Assembly (NCBI RefSeq): GCF_000372725.1 | Contig: NW_005196021.1 | Location: 882,123-946,122, forward strand | Reading direction: 5' to 3' | From: Emiliania huxleyi CCMP1516 | Taxonomy: Eukaryota > Haptophyta > Isochrysidales > Noelaerhabdaceae | Length of the DNA stretch: 64,000 nt | Shown here: positions 30,052-39,929 of the stretch, in pieces | How the letters are laid out: the number at the start of each line of letters is the position of its first letter | How positions within the stretch are numbered: position 1 is the first letter of the stretch | Program-made: the position numbers and the translations under genes | The notes under the pieces: generated by a model | Told to the model about the DNA's origin: nothing | Seen by the model: the letters and a program-made list of their open reading frames with translations, nothing else | The model's database searches: none

Positions 30052-31775
30052 TCACACTCCATCGCACCATGGCCCGATCCACCTGCCTTCCGTTGAGGCT
30101 AGGGGCGCGAACGCGGGGCACGCAGGGTCGCCGGTAAGCTGCGGCACCTTGGTCGCCTCATACTGAACGGCGAGCGCCCGCAGCCGCGCCACGATTGCCT
30201 CGTGCTTCCCCACGTCAAGCGCATGCCGCTCTCCATCGTCAGTCGGGAGGTGGTACAGCAGGACGTCACATGCAGCTTTACGTCTGAACAGGGGTGACAG
30301 ACCCTCGAGCAAGGACAGCTTGTCGTAAGTCGCGTTGATCCGACACGACGACGCGACGTGGGGCAGCTGCTGCGGCGACCACTGGCCCTGCCCACCGCCC
30401 GACGAGCTCAGTATCAGCTTGTAGCCTTGCACGTCGCGCACTGCCGGCCCGTCGTGCTTCTGGGAGATCCCGTAGTAGACCGACTTGCGGGGCGACGTAC
30501 CTGCGTCGCGGCGGCGGCGTGGCGCTCTCGCTAGGCTACTCATATCGTGCAGAGTGGGCGCGCAGAGTGGGTTGGGCGAAAGGCGGGGCGAAAGGTGGGG
30601 CGAAAGGTGGGTGGAGGTGTGGGAAGGTAAGAAAGAGGGCGAGGGAGCTGATCGTGGGGTTTAGGTTTGAGGGCGCCGTTGGACAGAAGAGCGTCCCACA
30701 AGTCGAGGCCGTCGAGCGAGAGCGTCTCGTTGGGCCAGAGTCGCGACCCAACGGCGCTCACGATTGTGGGCAGCCAATCGGCAGCGTGCGCGAGGCCAGT
30801 GAATGTCACGCCCCGCCGCGGCAGACCCTGCCAGTGGAGGAAGGCAGTGCCTCGGGTGCCGCCCTCATAAATGGAGCACTTGGAGCCGCGGAACGGCCAG
30901 TTGGATTGCCCCGTGGTCGAGCACTCGGTGGTGGGGCCGCCGTTGTCTGTCGTCACGACGATGAGCGTGTCGTCAATCATGTCTCGCGCAGCCAGCGCCG
31001 CGGTGACGTTGCCAATTCCCTCATCCAGAGCCGAGATCATCCCCGCAAACGTCCGGCGGACGGGGTCGGCGATGCCCTTCTTGTATGGCTCGACGTACGC
31101 TGCGGGCGCCTGCCGCGGCGCGTGGACTCCTTGGTAGGCGAGGTAAAGGAAGAGCCTGCTGCTCAGGTTGTGCTGCGAGATGATCTCTACTGCGCGCGCG
31201 GTGAACAGGTTGGTGGAATACTGTCCCTGCAGGTGCCACGGCCGCTGCGTGCAGCCAGGACCGCAGAAAGGAGCCCGCTCGTCGTGAAAGTCGAATCCGC
31301 CGTTGGTCACGTGCGTGTAGTAGTCCTCGGAGCCCTCATAGTACCCGTAGAAGCTGCTGAATCCGCGGAAGGTTGGTGTGTACGGTGTCTTATGGAACCC
31401 AAGATGCCACTTCCCCACGGCGTGCGAGGTGAAGTTGCGTCGGTTGAGCACCTGCGCCAGCGTCACCTCGTTCAGCGACAGACCGGCGGCGATGTTTGGC
31501 AGCCAAAAGTTGATGCCCGTGTGCAGCGGCTTGCGCCCCGTCAGTATGGCAGCCCGCGTCGGGCTGCAGGAGGGCTGGACGTAGTACGAGGAGAGATCGA
31601 TGCCCTGCGAGTGGAGCCGATTGAAATGAGGCGTGAGAATCTGGCCCTCGTTGCGAAAGCCGAGGTCGTCGTAACCAAGATCGTCGATCACCGTCATGAT
31701 GACGTGCTTGGGACCCTTTTGCTCCGCGCGGACGGGGATCGTCGTCGTGAGAAGTGGAGACAACCAATGTAGCAT
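30052..31775 (-). CDS. Arylsulfatase (type I, formylglycine-dependent)
   Basis: Two exons (30677-31775 and 30052-30500) join in frame over a 176-bp GC-AG intron to 515 residues. A signal peptide (MLHWLSPLLTTTIPVRA) precedes the sulfatase core, with metal-binding D31-D32 (VIDDLGYDDLGF). The activation signature is QPSCSPTRAAILTGRKP, where C70 of CSPTR is converted to formylglycine. Further family blocks are SHAVGKWHLGFHK, the metal-binding VVTTDNGGPT, and the C-terminal GYKLILSSSG. It is closest by layout to arylsulfatase B/I/J (GalNAc-4-sulfatase type). It should act in the ER-lumen-derived secretory route or outside the cell, removing sulfate from sugars. The neighbouring sulfotransferase gene (28172) suggests, but does not prove, a shared substrate class. 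The intron carries three tandem GGCGAAAGGTGGG units. Confidence 0.9.
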
Positions 31776-31830
31776 GTTGGCTGGTTGGCGTACGACTTGA
31801 AGAATTCGCGCGGGCCGCAACTCAAGATTG

Positions 31831-31906
31831 AAGATCCTGCTCGTGCAGGTGGGGACCCTGTCCTTCTCCCACCCCTCGTTTGGCGTGCCCGTTTTATTTA
31901 TTTATT
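31831..31906. promoter_or_regulatory. R4 copy 1, 76 bp shared upstream of two genes
   Basis: Starts 56 bp upstream of the sulfatase ATG. It is identical base for base to 41857-41932 upstream of the bestrophin gene, in the same orientation relative to transcription. It contains a CCTGC-TCGT-GCAGG hairpin and ends in a TTTATTTATTTATT run. It could be a shared promoter/5' UTR block or a recent mobile repeat. Confidence 0.6.
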
Positions 31907-32139
31907 TATTGGTGTGCGCGTGTGTGTGTGCACACAGAAAATCAAAATGCATTATCTGACTATGTCACAACTTGCCGGGCGGCAAACCGACCTGTTAGGT
32001 TTCGAGGCTCACAAGCTAAGAAGGATGTTCCAGTGCTTGCCATTTATTTATTTACTGGTATAGCCCACCAAAACAACAACCAAACACTCTACGGCCAAAA
32101 CAATAAAACGGTGGTAAGATTTACCACGACTTCTGAGCT

Positions 32140-32335
32140 GTTTTTGTTGTGTCGACTTCTGAGGCAAAATCTGACAAAAATCGGAGAAATCGGCAAAATA
32201 CCGGGTATTTCCCCAGGTAGGGTTTCCCAAGGTGTACCCGCGCAAAATACATGTGCCGGGTATTTTGCCAATTTTGCTGAATTTGGCCGCAAAACCAGCC
32301 TCAGACTCGGCTCGCCAGAGCCCAAAAAACCTTGA
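32140..32335 (+). repeat. Repeat R6, tandem-like copy
   Basis: CTGAGGCAAAATCTGAC, AATCGGCAAAATACCGGGTA and ACATGTGCCGGGTATTTTGC appear here. Related sequence occurs at 15105-15205 and 61600-61735. The internal ACCGGGTATTTCCCC/GCCGGGTATTTTGCC pair suggests a duplicated core. A TTTATTTATTTA tract (32042-32053) lies upstream. Confidence 0.65.
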
Positions 32336-32434
32336 TGATTCCACGGAGTTTCGTATTATTTTTTACCATACCACTGAATCAAAAAATCCACTCATTTACC
32401 AGCAGTAAAAATGGCAACCGCACTGGCGATGTAG

Positions 32435-32824
32435 TTCACAGGCCCTCTCTCCGCATGGCCATGGGGGAGCCCCTTCGCAAGGAGTAAATTCACCTTGCAC
32501 ATCAAGGTTCATGGCGGCACGTACTACTGCCAAGCCGTGAGTGAGTCCATCGCGGCCGGCGTTCCAGTCGTTGTCGACCGGCAGACCAACGAGATCGGGA
32601 TGTTTGACGGCCTGATCGAGCACAACGTTTCAGGTGTCGTCCTAGACAATGTCGATGACATCGTTAGGTACATCGAGACCGTTCCAGACGCGGAGTATCG
32701 GCGGTTGCGTGCGTCCACTCGACGCTTTGGGAGTAGATTCAGGGCCCTGCCATCTGATGAGCAAGCCGCAAAGATGAAGCAGTTCTTTTGGACCGTGTAC
32801 CGTGATTCTGTGTTTACGATGTAA
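32435..32824 (+). CDS. Glycosyltransferase (GT4-like) C-terminal fragment
   Basis: Open frame ending at a TGA-independent TAA (32822-32824), about 129 codons, without a credible ATG. HIKVHGGTYYCQAVSESIAAG, GVPVVVDRQTNEIGMF and HNVSGVVLDNVDDIVRYIET match the nucleotide-sugar-binding end of GT-B (family 4-type) enzymes, where E-S-x-A-A/C-G-x-P and the G-V-L loop contact the donor. A TAG just upstream (GTAG|TTCACAGG) could be an acceptor site, making this a last exon, but the preceding 600 bp is repeat DNA with no sign of the N-terminal domain. It is either a partial gene displaced from its 5' exons or a pseudogene. Confidence 0.55.
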   Translation, partial: FTGPLSAWPWGSPFARSKFTLHIKVHGGTYYCQAVSESIAAGVPVVVDRQTNEIGMFDGLIEHNVSGVVLDNVDDIVRYIETVPDAEYRRLRASTRRFGSRFRALPSDEQAAKMKQFFWTVYRDSVFTM

Positions 32825-32986
32825 AGAGCCGTGCTGCGGCCGATGTGATTCTTAGAGGTTTTGACTATTGTGTAGAGTGTGACTCCATATACGGCTTTAG
32901 ACCTTTGCGCTCTCCTTTCTACATACACAGATAGAGGGCGCCGAGAGCAGAGGCAGAGGGTAGTCTACCTGTCTACGTACGATATA

Positions 32987-35900
32987 TCAACGCCTCTTGA
33001 AGGGCCCACGCTTCCCACCCGGCAGCTTGCCCGCCTTCTGTGGCTTCGGGGCAGTTTTCGCTTTCCCACCGCCCTGCTTCCTCCTCTTCGCACCGCCTTC
33101 GCCGCTGCCCGCGCCGCTCTCCCCCGTCGATGCCCGGCCGCCGCCGGACGCCGCCTGCTTGGCTAGCGCGCGATTACTCAGCCGCGTCGGCTCAGCGTTC
33201 GCTGGGTCGTCGGGCCACGGATGGCGCTTGTACTTATCTCGCAGCTCTGCGCGCACCTGCGCATACGGCCCCGCCCAAAACGAGGGCAGATCCGCCGTGA
33301 TGGCGGCGGCGCGGCCAGCTGGCGTCAGCAAGTGGAGTAGCACTGGCAGCGCCGCGCCCCGCGGCCCCACGGTTGGCGTGTCGACAGCGCCAAAGAATTC
33401 CTGAAGCTTCGCCGCCAGCACCGGCGGCGTCGCCGCACCACCGCTGCCCTCACGACCGCTGCCCTCTCCACCCTCACCCCGCGGCGCGAGCGGGTCCTCG
33501 CCGTCGCGCACATAGTTTAGCTGCACCAAAGCCCCCGACGGCACCTCGAGCCGTGCTGGCGCCTCCATTCTCAACCTCGTCTGCAGTGCATGCGGCAGAG
33601 ACTGCTCGAGCAAAACCGGCAGATCGGCGGCGGCCAACTGCTTGAGGCTTGTGGCGGTGGCGAGAGCGGGGACTAGCCAGCCGGCATGGTCCTCGGCGCC
33701 AGCCATCAGCCCCGCCTCGTCCCACACTGGCCACCCGCCCTTTGGGTCTAGGGCTCGTAGCAGCCGCACGCGCGCAATAAGCTCGAGCGCCGGGTGCGTC
33801 ACGCCACCCTCGCCGCCAAAGAGAGCGCGCCGCAGCCCACGCTCCCGTAGCAAGCTCAGCAGCAGCGGCCGCGCCTGCTCGGGCGGCGGCGTGGGCAGCG
33901 GCTCCTGCGAGAGAATGAGCGCTCCCAATCGCTCGACCCGCCGCGCCCGCACAGAGCCGTCGGAAGGCGCGACAAAAACGTCGTCGCTCCATCGGATGGC
34001 GCTGCCGGCTAGCGCCGCCCGCAGTTCGGAGAGGGAGAGCGGCGCCGCCAAGTGTATTCGCGCAGACCGCTTGTCGCCGCCATCGAGCGAGAGGCACACG
34101 AGATACTCTGCTGAAGCAAGCGGCTCGGCAGCGGCGGCAAAGGAAGCTCCACGGCCGTTGCTGAGCGAGAAGGTGTTCTCCTTGCCCGGCTGCCGCTGCG
34201 CGATGCGGTCAAAGTAGCCGCCGGAGAGGAGCGCGCCAACGGTCTCCACCTGTGCCTCGAGCGTCGGTGTCGATCGCCGTGCTGCCTCTGCCGCGAATGC
34301 CGCGGCCAATCCGCTGCTGCCGCCTTGCTCCCCGCCGCCCCCGCCACCAACCGTGCGGCCAACGCGACCCGCCTGCGCCGCCAAATCGAGGGCGTTCCGC
34401 TTTGCGCGCCGCCACGCCCCGGTTGCCGCCTGCGGTCCCGGCTCCGCCTCGAGCAAGCAAGCGACGCGCGAGCGCAAGTCCGCCCCGTGCGCCCGCCCGC
34501 CGCCCGCGAGCACGTCTCGCTCCTCCACCACCGCCACCGCCGCACTCGCAACTTCCAACGCCGCGCCGCCCGCATCGCCCGAAGCCGCGGCTGCGGCGCG
34601 CAGCAGCACATGCGCAAGACGCGGGTGGGCAGGCAGCCGCGCCAAGGCGGTGCCGTGCGGCGTGAGGGCGGCAGCACCGCCTCCAAGCGCCCCCAACCCA
34701 GAGAGCAGCGTGCGTGCGCGCTCCAGCGACGCTGCGGGCGGCGGCGTCACCCACGGCAGCGCTGCCGCCGCCTCATCCGACACACCGGCACCCCACGCAC
34801 CCAGCTGCAGCAGGAGCGGAGCAAGGTCCGCCTGGGCAATCTCGGGCTCCGTCTGCGGCGCGAGGCGGAGATGCTCCTGCTCGCTCCACAAACGATAGGC
34901 GGTGCCGGGCGCAACTCGACCCGCGCGACCAGCGCGCTGCTCCGCCGCAGCAGCAGAGATGGGACGCGTGACTAGCGCCGACATGCCGACGGCAGCGTCG
35001 TAGGCGGCGGCGCGTCGCAAGCCCGAGTCAATGACGAGCCGAACGCCCTCGATGGTGAGGGAGGATTCGGCGAGGTTGGTGGAGAGGACAACTCGCCGCC
35101 GCCCCTCCGGGTCGGGCGCCACCGCCGCCCGCTGCTCCTCGAGCGGCATCGCGCCGAACAGCGGGCAAACGCGGAGGGCGGCGCGGCGCGCGGCGGGCAG
35201 CGCGTCAGCCAGCCTCGACTCGACGCCTCGGATCTCCCGCTCTCCCGGCAAAAAGACGAGCAGGTCGCCTTGCGCGGACTCGGCGAGAGCGCTCAGCACC
35301 GCCTCCGCCACCGCCTCCTCCACCTCTCGAGGGTGCCCCGCCGCCGCGAGCGCGAGCGGCCGGGATCCGCTGAGGTGGCGCCGCTCGACCGGGAAGCAGC
35401 GGCCGTCCGAAGTCAGGGTCGGGCAGCCGCCGAGTGTGGCAGCGACGGCCGGGCCGAGGGCCTCACCCAGCGTCGCCGACATGACGACCAGCCGCAGCTC
35501 TGGCCGCAGCTCCGTCTGCGCCTCGCGGCAGAGGGCCAGAGCGAGGTCCGCGTCGACGGACCGCTCGTGGAACTCATCAAAGATGACGCACGCGACACCT
35601 TCGAGAGTCGGGTCGGCCTGCAGCTTGTTGACGAGGACGCCCTCGGTCACCACGAGCACCCGCGTCTCGCGGCTCGTCTTTGATTCATGCCGCACCCGGT
35701 ACCCCACCTCGCCGCCGAGCGGCTGGCCGAGCAGCGATGCCATCCGCGCTGCGGCTGCCCGAGCGGCGACGCGCCGCGGCTCGAGCACCATGATGATGCC
35801 GTCTGCAAAGCCACCGTCACGGAGGAGAGCCAGCGGCACGGCGGTGGACTTTCCGGCGCCCGGCGGCGCCTCGAGCACCAGGTTGGGCTCCGAGCGCAGA

Positions 35901-36070
35901 GACGTGACCACGTCCGGTAACAGTGGTGCAATGGGCAGGCCGGAGGCAAAGTCATGTGCGCGCATGCGAGGTGTGGGCGGTGGAGAGTGGCGTGTTGTCA
36001 GAAGACGTGCCGTCTGGGGTAGGCATGAGGATGTGAGCGGCGCGAGGAGCGGCAGGCACAGCGCCGCCAT
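32987..36070 (-). CDS. hrpB: ATP-dependent helicase HrpB-like, with leader
   Basis: Intronless, 1,027 residues from the ATG at 36070. It has a full DExH helicase core: Walker A APPGAGKST (68-76), Walker B DEFHERS, motif III SATL, motif V VLSTNLAESSLTIEGV and motif VI QRAGRAGR. HA2/ratchet domains and the HrpB-specific C-terminal domain (ending KRHPWPDDP) follow. The length exceeds bacterial HrpB (about 800-840) through Ala/Gly-rich insertions, a Lys/Arg-rich tail (RRKQGGGKAKTAPKPQ) and a 35-residue leader rich in Ser, Thr and Leu. The leader could target an organelle. HrpB is mainly a bacterial family, and plants and algae also carry HrpB-type proteins. Its role in RNA processing is poorly known. 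The frame stays open upstream to 36259, but the ATG at 36070 gives the most leader-like start. Confidence 0.88.
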   Translation of the reverse strand: MAALCLPLLAPLTSSCLPQTARLLTTRHSPPPTPRMRAHDFASGLPIAPLLPDVVTSLRSEPNLVLEAPPGAGKSTAVPLALLRDGGFADGIIMVLEPRRVAARAAAARMASLLGQPLGGEVGYRVRHESKTSRETRVLVVTEGVLVNKLQADPTLEGVACVIFDEFHERSVDADLALALCREAQTELRPELRLVVMSATLGEALGPAVAATLGGCPTLTSDGRCFPVERRHLSGSRPLALAAAGHPREVEEAVAEAVLSALAESAQGDLLVFLPGEREIRGVESRLADALPAARRAALRVCPLFGAMPLEEQRAAVAPDPEGRRRVVLSTNLAESSLTIEGVRLVIDSGLRRAAAYDAAVGMSALVTRPISAAAAEQRAGRAGRVAPGTAYRLWSEQEHLRLAPQTEPEIAQADLAPLLLQLGAWGAGVSDEAAAALPWVTPPPAASLERARTLLSGLGALGGGAAALTPHGTALARLPAHPRLAHVLLRAAAAASGDAGGAALEVASAAVAVVEERDVLAGGGRAHGADLRSRVACLLEAEPGPQAATGAWRRAKRNALDLAAQAGRVGRTVGGGGGGEQGGSSGLAAAFAAEAARRSTPTLEAQVETVGALLSGGYFDRIAQRQPGKENTFSLSNGRGASFAAAAEPLASAEYLVCLSLDGGDKRSARIHLAAPLSLSELRAALAGSAIRWSDDVFVAPSDGSVRARRVERLGALILSQEPLPTPPPEQARPLLLSLLRERGLRRALFGGEGGVTHPALELIARVRLLRALDPKGGWPVWDEAGLMAGAEDHAGWLVPALATATSLKQLAAADLPVLLEQSLPHALQTRLRMEAPARLEVPSGALVQLNYVRDGEDPLAPRGEGGEGSGREGSGGAATPPVLAAKLQEFFGAVDTPTVGPRGAALPVLLHLLTPAGRAAAITADLPSFWAGPYAQVRAELRDKYKRHPWPDDPANAEPTRLSNRALAKQAASGGGRASTGESGAGSGEGGAKRRKQGGGKAKTAPKPQKAGKLPGGKRGPFKRR

Positions 36071-37399
36071 TCCAAGAAGAATAAGATGCGGCTTGCAACT
36101 GGTAGCCGCCCATAAACAGGCGCGCGCAGCGCGCCCAGGGGCGCCGCAGGCGCCCCAAGCGGCGCGGAGCGCCGCCGCAGGCGGAGGACAGCAGGTGCGC
36201 GAAATTAAACGCCATTTTCGGTTCCGCGGTTTTGCCACTAACATTGAAATCCGGTACAAAACGACTTAGCCGAAACAGCTGACAGACAGACAGAGAGCAC
36301 ACGCGTTCGAGACGGGGGTGCGCCGACCGCCGTCGCGGACCCAGTAGAGCTAGATGGTCCCACAGGATGCGCCCTTAGCCTCTGAGCTCGTCCTAGACGT
36401 TTTAGGGAAGCGTGGGCAGACCAGAACGCGGCCACGGCGACCTCCGAGGCTGTCAGCAGCGCTGGCGGCGATCGTGGCGACGGCGCCTCGCCGCTGCAGC
36501 GGCACAGAATCGAGGAAGTGGCGTTGGTGGCAGCATCAATGAGATATGAAGGCGGCCGTAATGCTGTTGGCGCCTTCGAGGGCGGCGGAGAGGGCGCTAG
36601 CAGCGACGGCGATCGAGTCATGTGGCAGGGGTGCGAAGATGCAGCAGGGAGGCTTAAGTTAGCGACGCGGGGCGGTGGCGTGCCAGCAGGTAAGCGGCGG
36701 CGGCGGAGAGCAGGTGCGCGAAGTAAAGGCCAATCTTGAGATATCCATTTTGCACCATCTTTGGATTTCTGGTACCAATTGACTTGTGGATCTTGAAGGC
36801 ACGCGCAAGAGCGCACCAGGCAAGTTGACTGAACCTCGGATCTCGCTGCCGCTAAGCGTGGCGTCGATTATCAAACGAGCGGTGACAGTAGCGGTGGCAG
36901 CGGCGGCAGCGTCGACAGGAGCACCTACTGCAGCGTGAAATGTGAGCTGGGAGGCGGGAGGCAGATGCAATAGGAGCGGGAGAGTGAGATCGTCAGCCAG
37001 CACGGCAGACCTTTACGGCGCGGCTGCGGGCGCGTTTGCAAGTGCTCCAAGTGATTCACGAGGTGCATATCCTTTGGCCGCGTTGGGTAGCGAGGATTGG
37101 TGTGACGCGATCCACGCAGGCGTAGATTGATGTGAGGGCGCGGAGGGTTTGTTGGCGAGCCAAATTGGTGATGTCCGAGGCGCTGCGCTAGGCTCAGAGC
37201 GAGTTCGCGCTGCGCTAGGCTCAGACGGCGAGTTCGCGCTGCGCTAGGCTCATAGATGGCGAGTGCGCTGCGATAGAAGACAGGAGAGAACCACCGACAA
37301 CCGAAGGATGGGATGGGAGGCGGATACCAGCGCTTTTTGCTTGTGGCGGCATGAGAGCTGGCAGCGTGCACCTCGGATTGGGTTTACAATTCGACACTG
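36071..37399. other. Intergenic region with tandem repeats
   Basis: No gene is supported. A GCGC-rich inverted tract lies at 36120-36185. The block GAGCAGGTGCGCGAAGTAAA (36707-36726) resembles GACAGCAGGTGCGCGAAATT (36187-36206), suggesting a diverged duplication of about 100 bp that runs to GGATTTCTGGTACC. At about 37180-37268 a 30-bp unit (GCGAGTTCGCGCTGCGCTAG) occurs three times. Confidence 0.5.
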
Positions 37400-37636
37400 A
37401 TGAATTACCTGAAGGAGGATGCTCATCGCACTGCAAAAAAATGGCTTCAGAATAGTGGGCTGCCATTCATTCTTGTGACAGATGGGACCACACTTGATGC
37501 GGGCACGCTCCCACTAAAATTCAGCCCGACACTAATTCAGAAGGACCAACCAATGAAATACATGATTGAGTCACACTGGTGTGCGGAATTTCTTCCTTGG
37601 CACATCATTCGCATGGTTCTGACCTTGTTGATGTAG
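37400..37636 (+). CDS. Small AT-rich ORF, unknown
   Basis: 78 codons, ATG to TAG. It contains RTAKKWLQNSGLPFILVTDG, LDAGTLPLKFSPTL and CAEFLPWHIIRMVLTLLM. Codon use is AT-rich at third positions, whereas genes on both sides are strongly GC3. That contrast and the natural-looking peptide make it more than chance. No family is recognised. It could be a transferred gene piece or an exon of an unseen gene. Confidence 0.35.
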   Translation: MNYLKEDAHRTAKKWLQNSGLPFILVTDGTTLDAGTLPLKFSPTLIQKDQPMKYMIESHWCAEFLPWHIIRMVLTLLM

Positions 37637-39929
37637 AGCTGGCGAGCCCCCCCCCCCCCCCGACATGCTGTGCGACCGCCTTGTGTTTGAAATTCTTATG
37701 TCCTGGGTGGTGGCCGTCTGGTTGAAGGGAACAGCAGCTGGCGCTCAACTGCAGCGCGAGCGGCGCAGCCACACCACTCCGCCACGTGTCATTTACATCC
37801 ACGCGGGACTCCATTTGTGTTCGCAGGCGGCACCCTAGCTAGCTTCCGATCGTTCGCCGATATGTTCACAACCGCTACAAAGACGCCCAGTCGACAAGTC
37901 GCGAGTCCTGCTGGAGTCCTGTCTCTTTTCCTGATTTCCTCGAGCGTGTGAAGTCTCCTGTGCGTCCGTCCGTCTGGAGTTAGTCGGGTCACCCTCGGCA
38001 TGCTCCACAATCCCAACCACCAACCCCTGCGCCGCCGTCGCCGCCAAGTGCGCCCGACTCCCATGACGCATGAGCCTGTCGAGCTCTGCCCGCAAAAGAA
38101 TTCGCCACCAGCTGTGGTGGGGGCGGAGACAAAAATAAAGACGCCTTCGCGCCCGGGGGGGCGGGCCCGCTCAATCACGTTGCGCGACTAACCACCCACC
38201 GACTTGTGTCGAGCACCGCAGCGAGCCGCCCTGGGCTCACTTTGGAGGCTCTTTTCTTTTTCATGGCTCTTCGTCGAGCCTGTTCCAACATTGACACACA
38301 TGTGTTTTGTTGTTGCACATATGTACCGAGAAAAAGATTTTTGATCATTGTCGGCTTCCAATCCTCATATCTCCGAGCCCAAGACTCCTAACCACTTCCC
38401 CTCCCTGCTCGCCCAGGCCACGAAGCGCGTTGTCGGAATTTTTATTCCAATTTTTCGATCGACAGTGTCGGAGGTTTTTTTTGCCGAACCCGAACCCGAA
38501 ATAAAAACCAGTCTTGCATATACAACCGCAACCTTCCAGAGTGTAGTAAAGTCAGCATCAGCACAAGGGCTAAGTGCCCCCCACCATCACTCACTGGCTC
38601 GTCCCAGTTCCATCACCATCAGCAGTATTCCACAGAGGAACAAAAAAGCAGTTAGTCACATCTCACTTACGACTTAGCATAGCAGCTGAGATTAGCATAG
38701 ACTCATAGTCTCCACTCCAACTTTGATCCAAGGGCTCACACGTCGCTCTCAAGTCTTAATAATTTACAGCCGATAACGCTTAGAGACGGCTCTCGAGCTC
38801 GACGCGAACGGAGGTTTCCGGACGAGACTCAAGAACGTCAATGAGGGCTGCGAGAGAGAGCCTCGGGTGTGGCGCTACCATCGCTGGGATAGCTTCACAT
38901 GCGCGAAGATAAAAGAGGGAATAGTCGTTGGATGCCTGCTCAAGGTGAGTGCTATGGCGAGCGATGACGAGGGGTTCGCGCTCAGCGTGACGAGCAAACT
39001 CAGGGAGTTCATGGCGCTCGGATACCCTGCACACGTGCTCAACGGGGTGATCGGGCGCGCGTTTGCTCGGACAAAGGACGAACGGCTCCTACGAGCAAGA
39101 CAGTGTTCGCAGTGGTGAGGAGGTTTCTTGCAAAACCCTTACCCAGACGAACTAAAAATCCAAAAAGACACAGACAAATGTATTGTGTCGGGCTACCGTC
39201 CAAAGGCGGGTGTAGTCGACCAAGGGACCACGAATCTGGTCTGTCGACGGCACGAATTTGGGATGGGACTAGGGACCCGGCTGCGTGCTACTTGGATAGC
39301 ACGCTTTCGGAGTACCGACGGCTAAGGCCGAGGCAGAAAAGGTTTCTGTTTTTTTTTCGCTTTTCTTCACAGGATTTTCCTGTGAAGAGAGACGTAGAGA
39401 AACAGATCTTTCAAACTTCGGTGTCGAACCACCAGAGAGCCCGACGCTCACTACAAGTGACTTGCATTTTAATCATTAAATGCCAAGCATCTTGGGATGC
39501 GAAGCATCTTCAGATGATTCGAGCATCCCAGGATGCTCCGGCATGTTAAGTTGAAAATACCATCTAGAGATGCTCGAGCATAGGCAAGACAGTGTGTGCA
39601 GTCCAAGTTAGTGGAGGGGGTGACTCGGGTGCATCTTTTAGGAATATTATCTCAAGATGCGCATATCATCTGTAGATGGGGGGGGTCGCTGCCCCTGACG
39701 TCTGCTCACTGCTGTCTCTGTGTCCGCGCGTTTGAGTCGTGCGTGCGCAGGGCTCCTCTTTGCTTTCTTCTACTCCCTACTATCATCTCGTTCCCGTCGT
39801 CTTACCAGAGAATTGGTTTTTTGCCCGCCTTTGGCTTTGCGAGATTTGTTGGTGCTTTCGGCTAAAAGAATGAACCGATCTATCGACCTTCCTTTCTAGC
39901 TTTGGATCCGAGGTTTCCTGCGCCCCGCT
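37637..39929. other. Intergenic region, few signals
   Basis: No intact gene. A plus-strand stretch at about 38940-39115 encodes SVTSKLREFMALGYPAHVLN, then GVIGRAFARTKDERLL. This resembles the helical tail after reverse transcriptase in LINE- or Penelope-type elements and may be a remnant. TTCTTCACAGGATTTTCCTGTGAAG (about 39365-39389) is a hairpin. From 39470 to 39670 CATCTTGGGATG / CATCCCAGGATG motifs recur, as at 54840-55080. A C-run is at 37650-37661. Confidence 0.4.

Noticed and set aside
33474-36269. Several long plus-strand open frames (up to 412 codons) over the helicase gene
   Set aside because: They are antisense shadows of a GC3-rich coding frame; the minus-strand frame has all helicase motifs.
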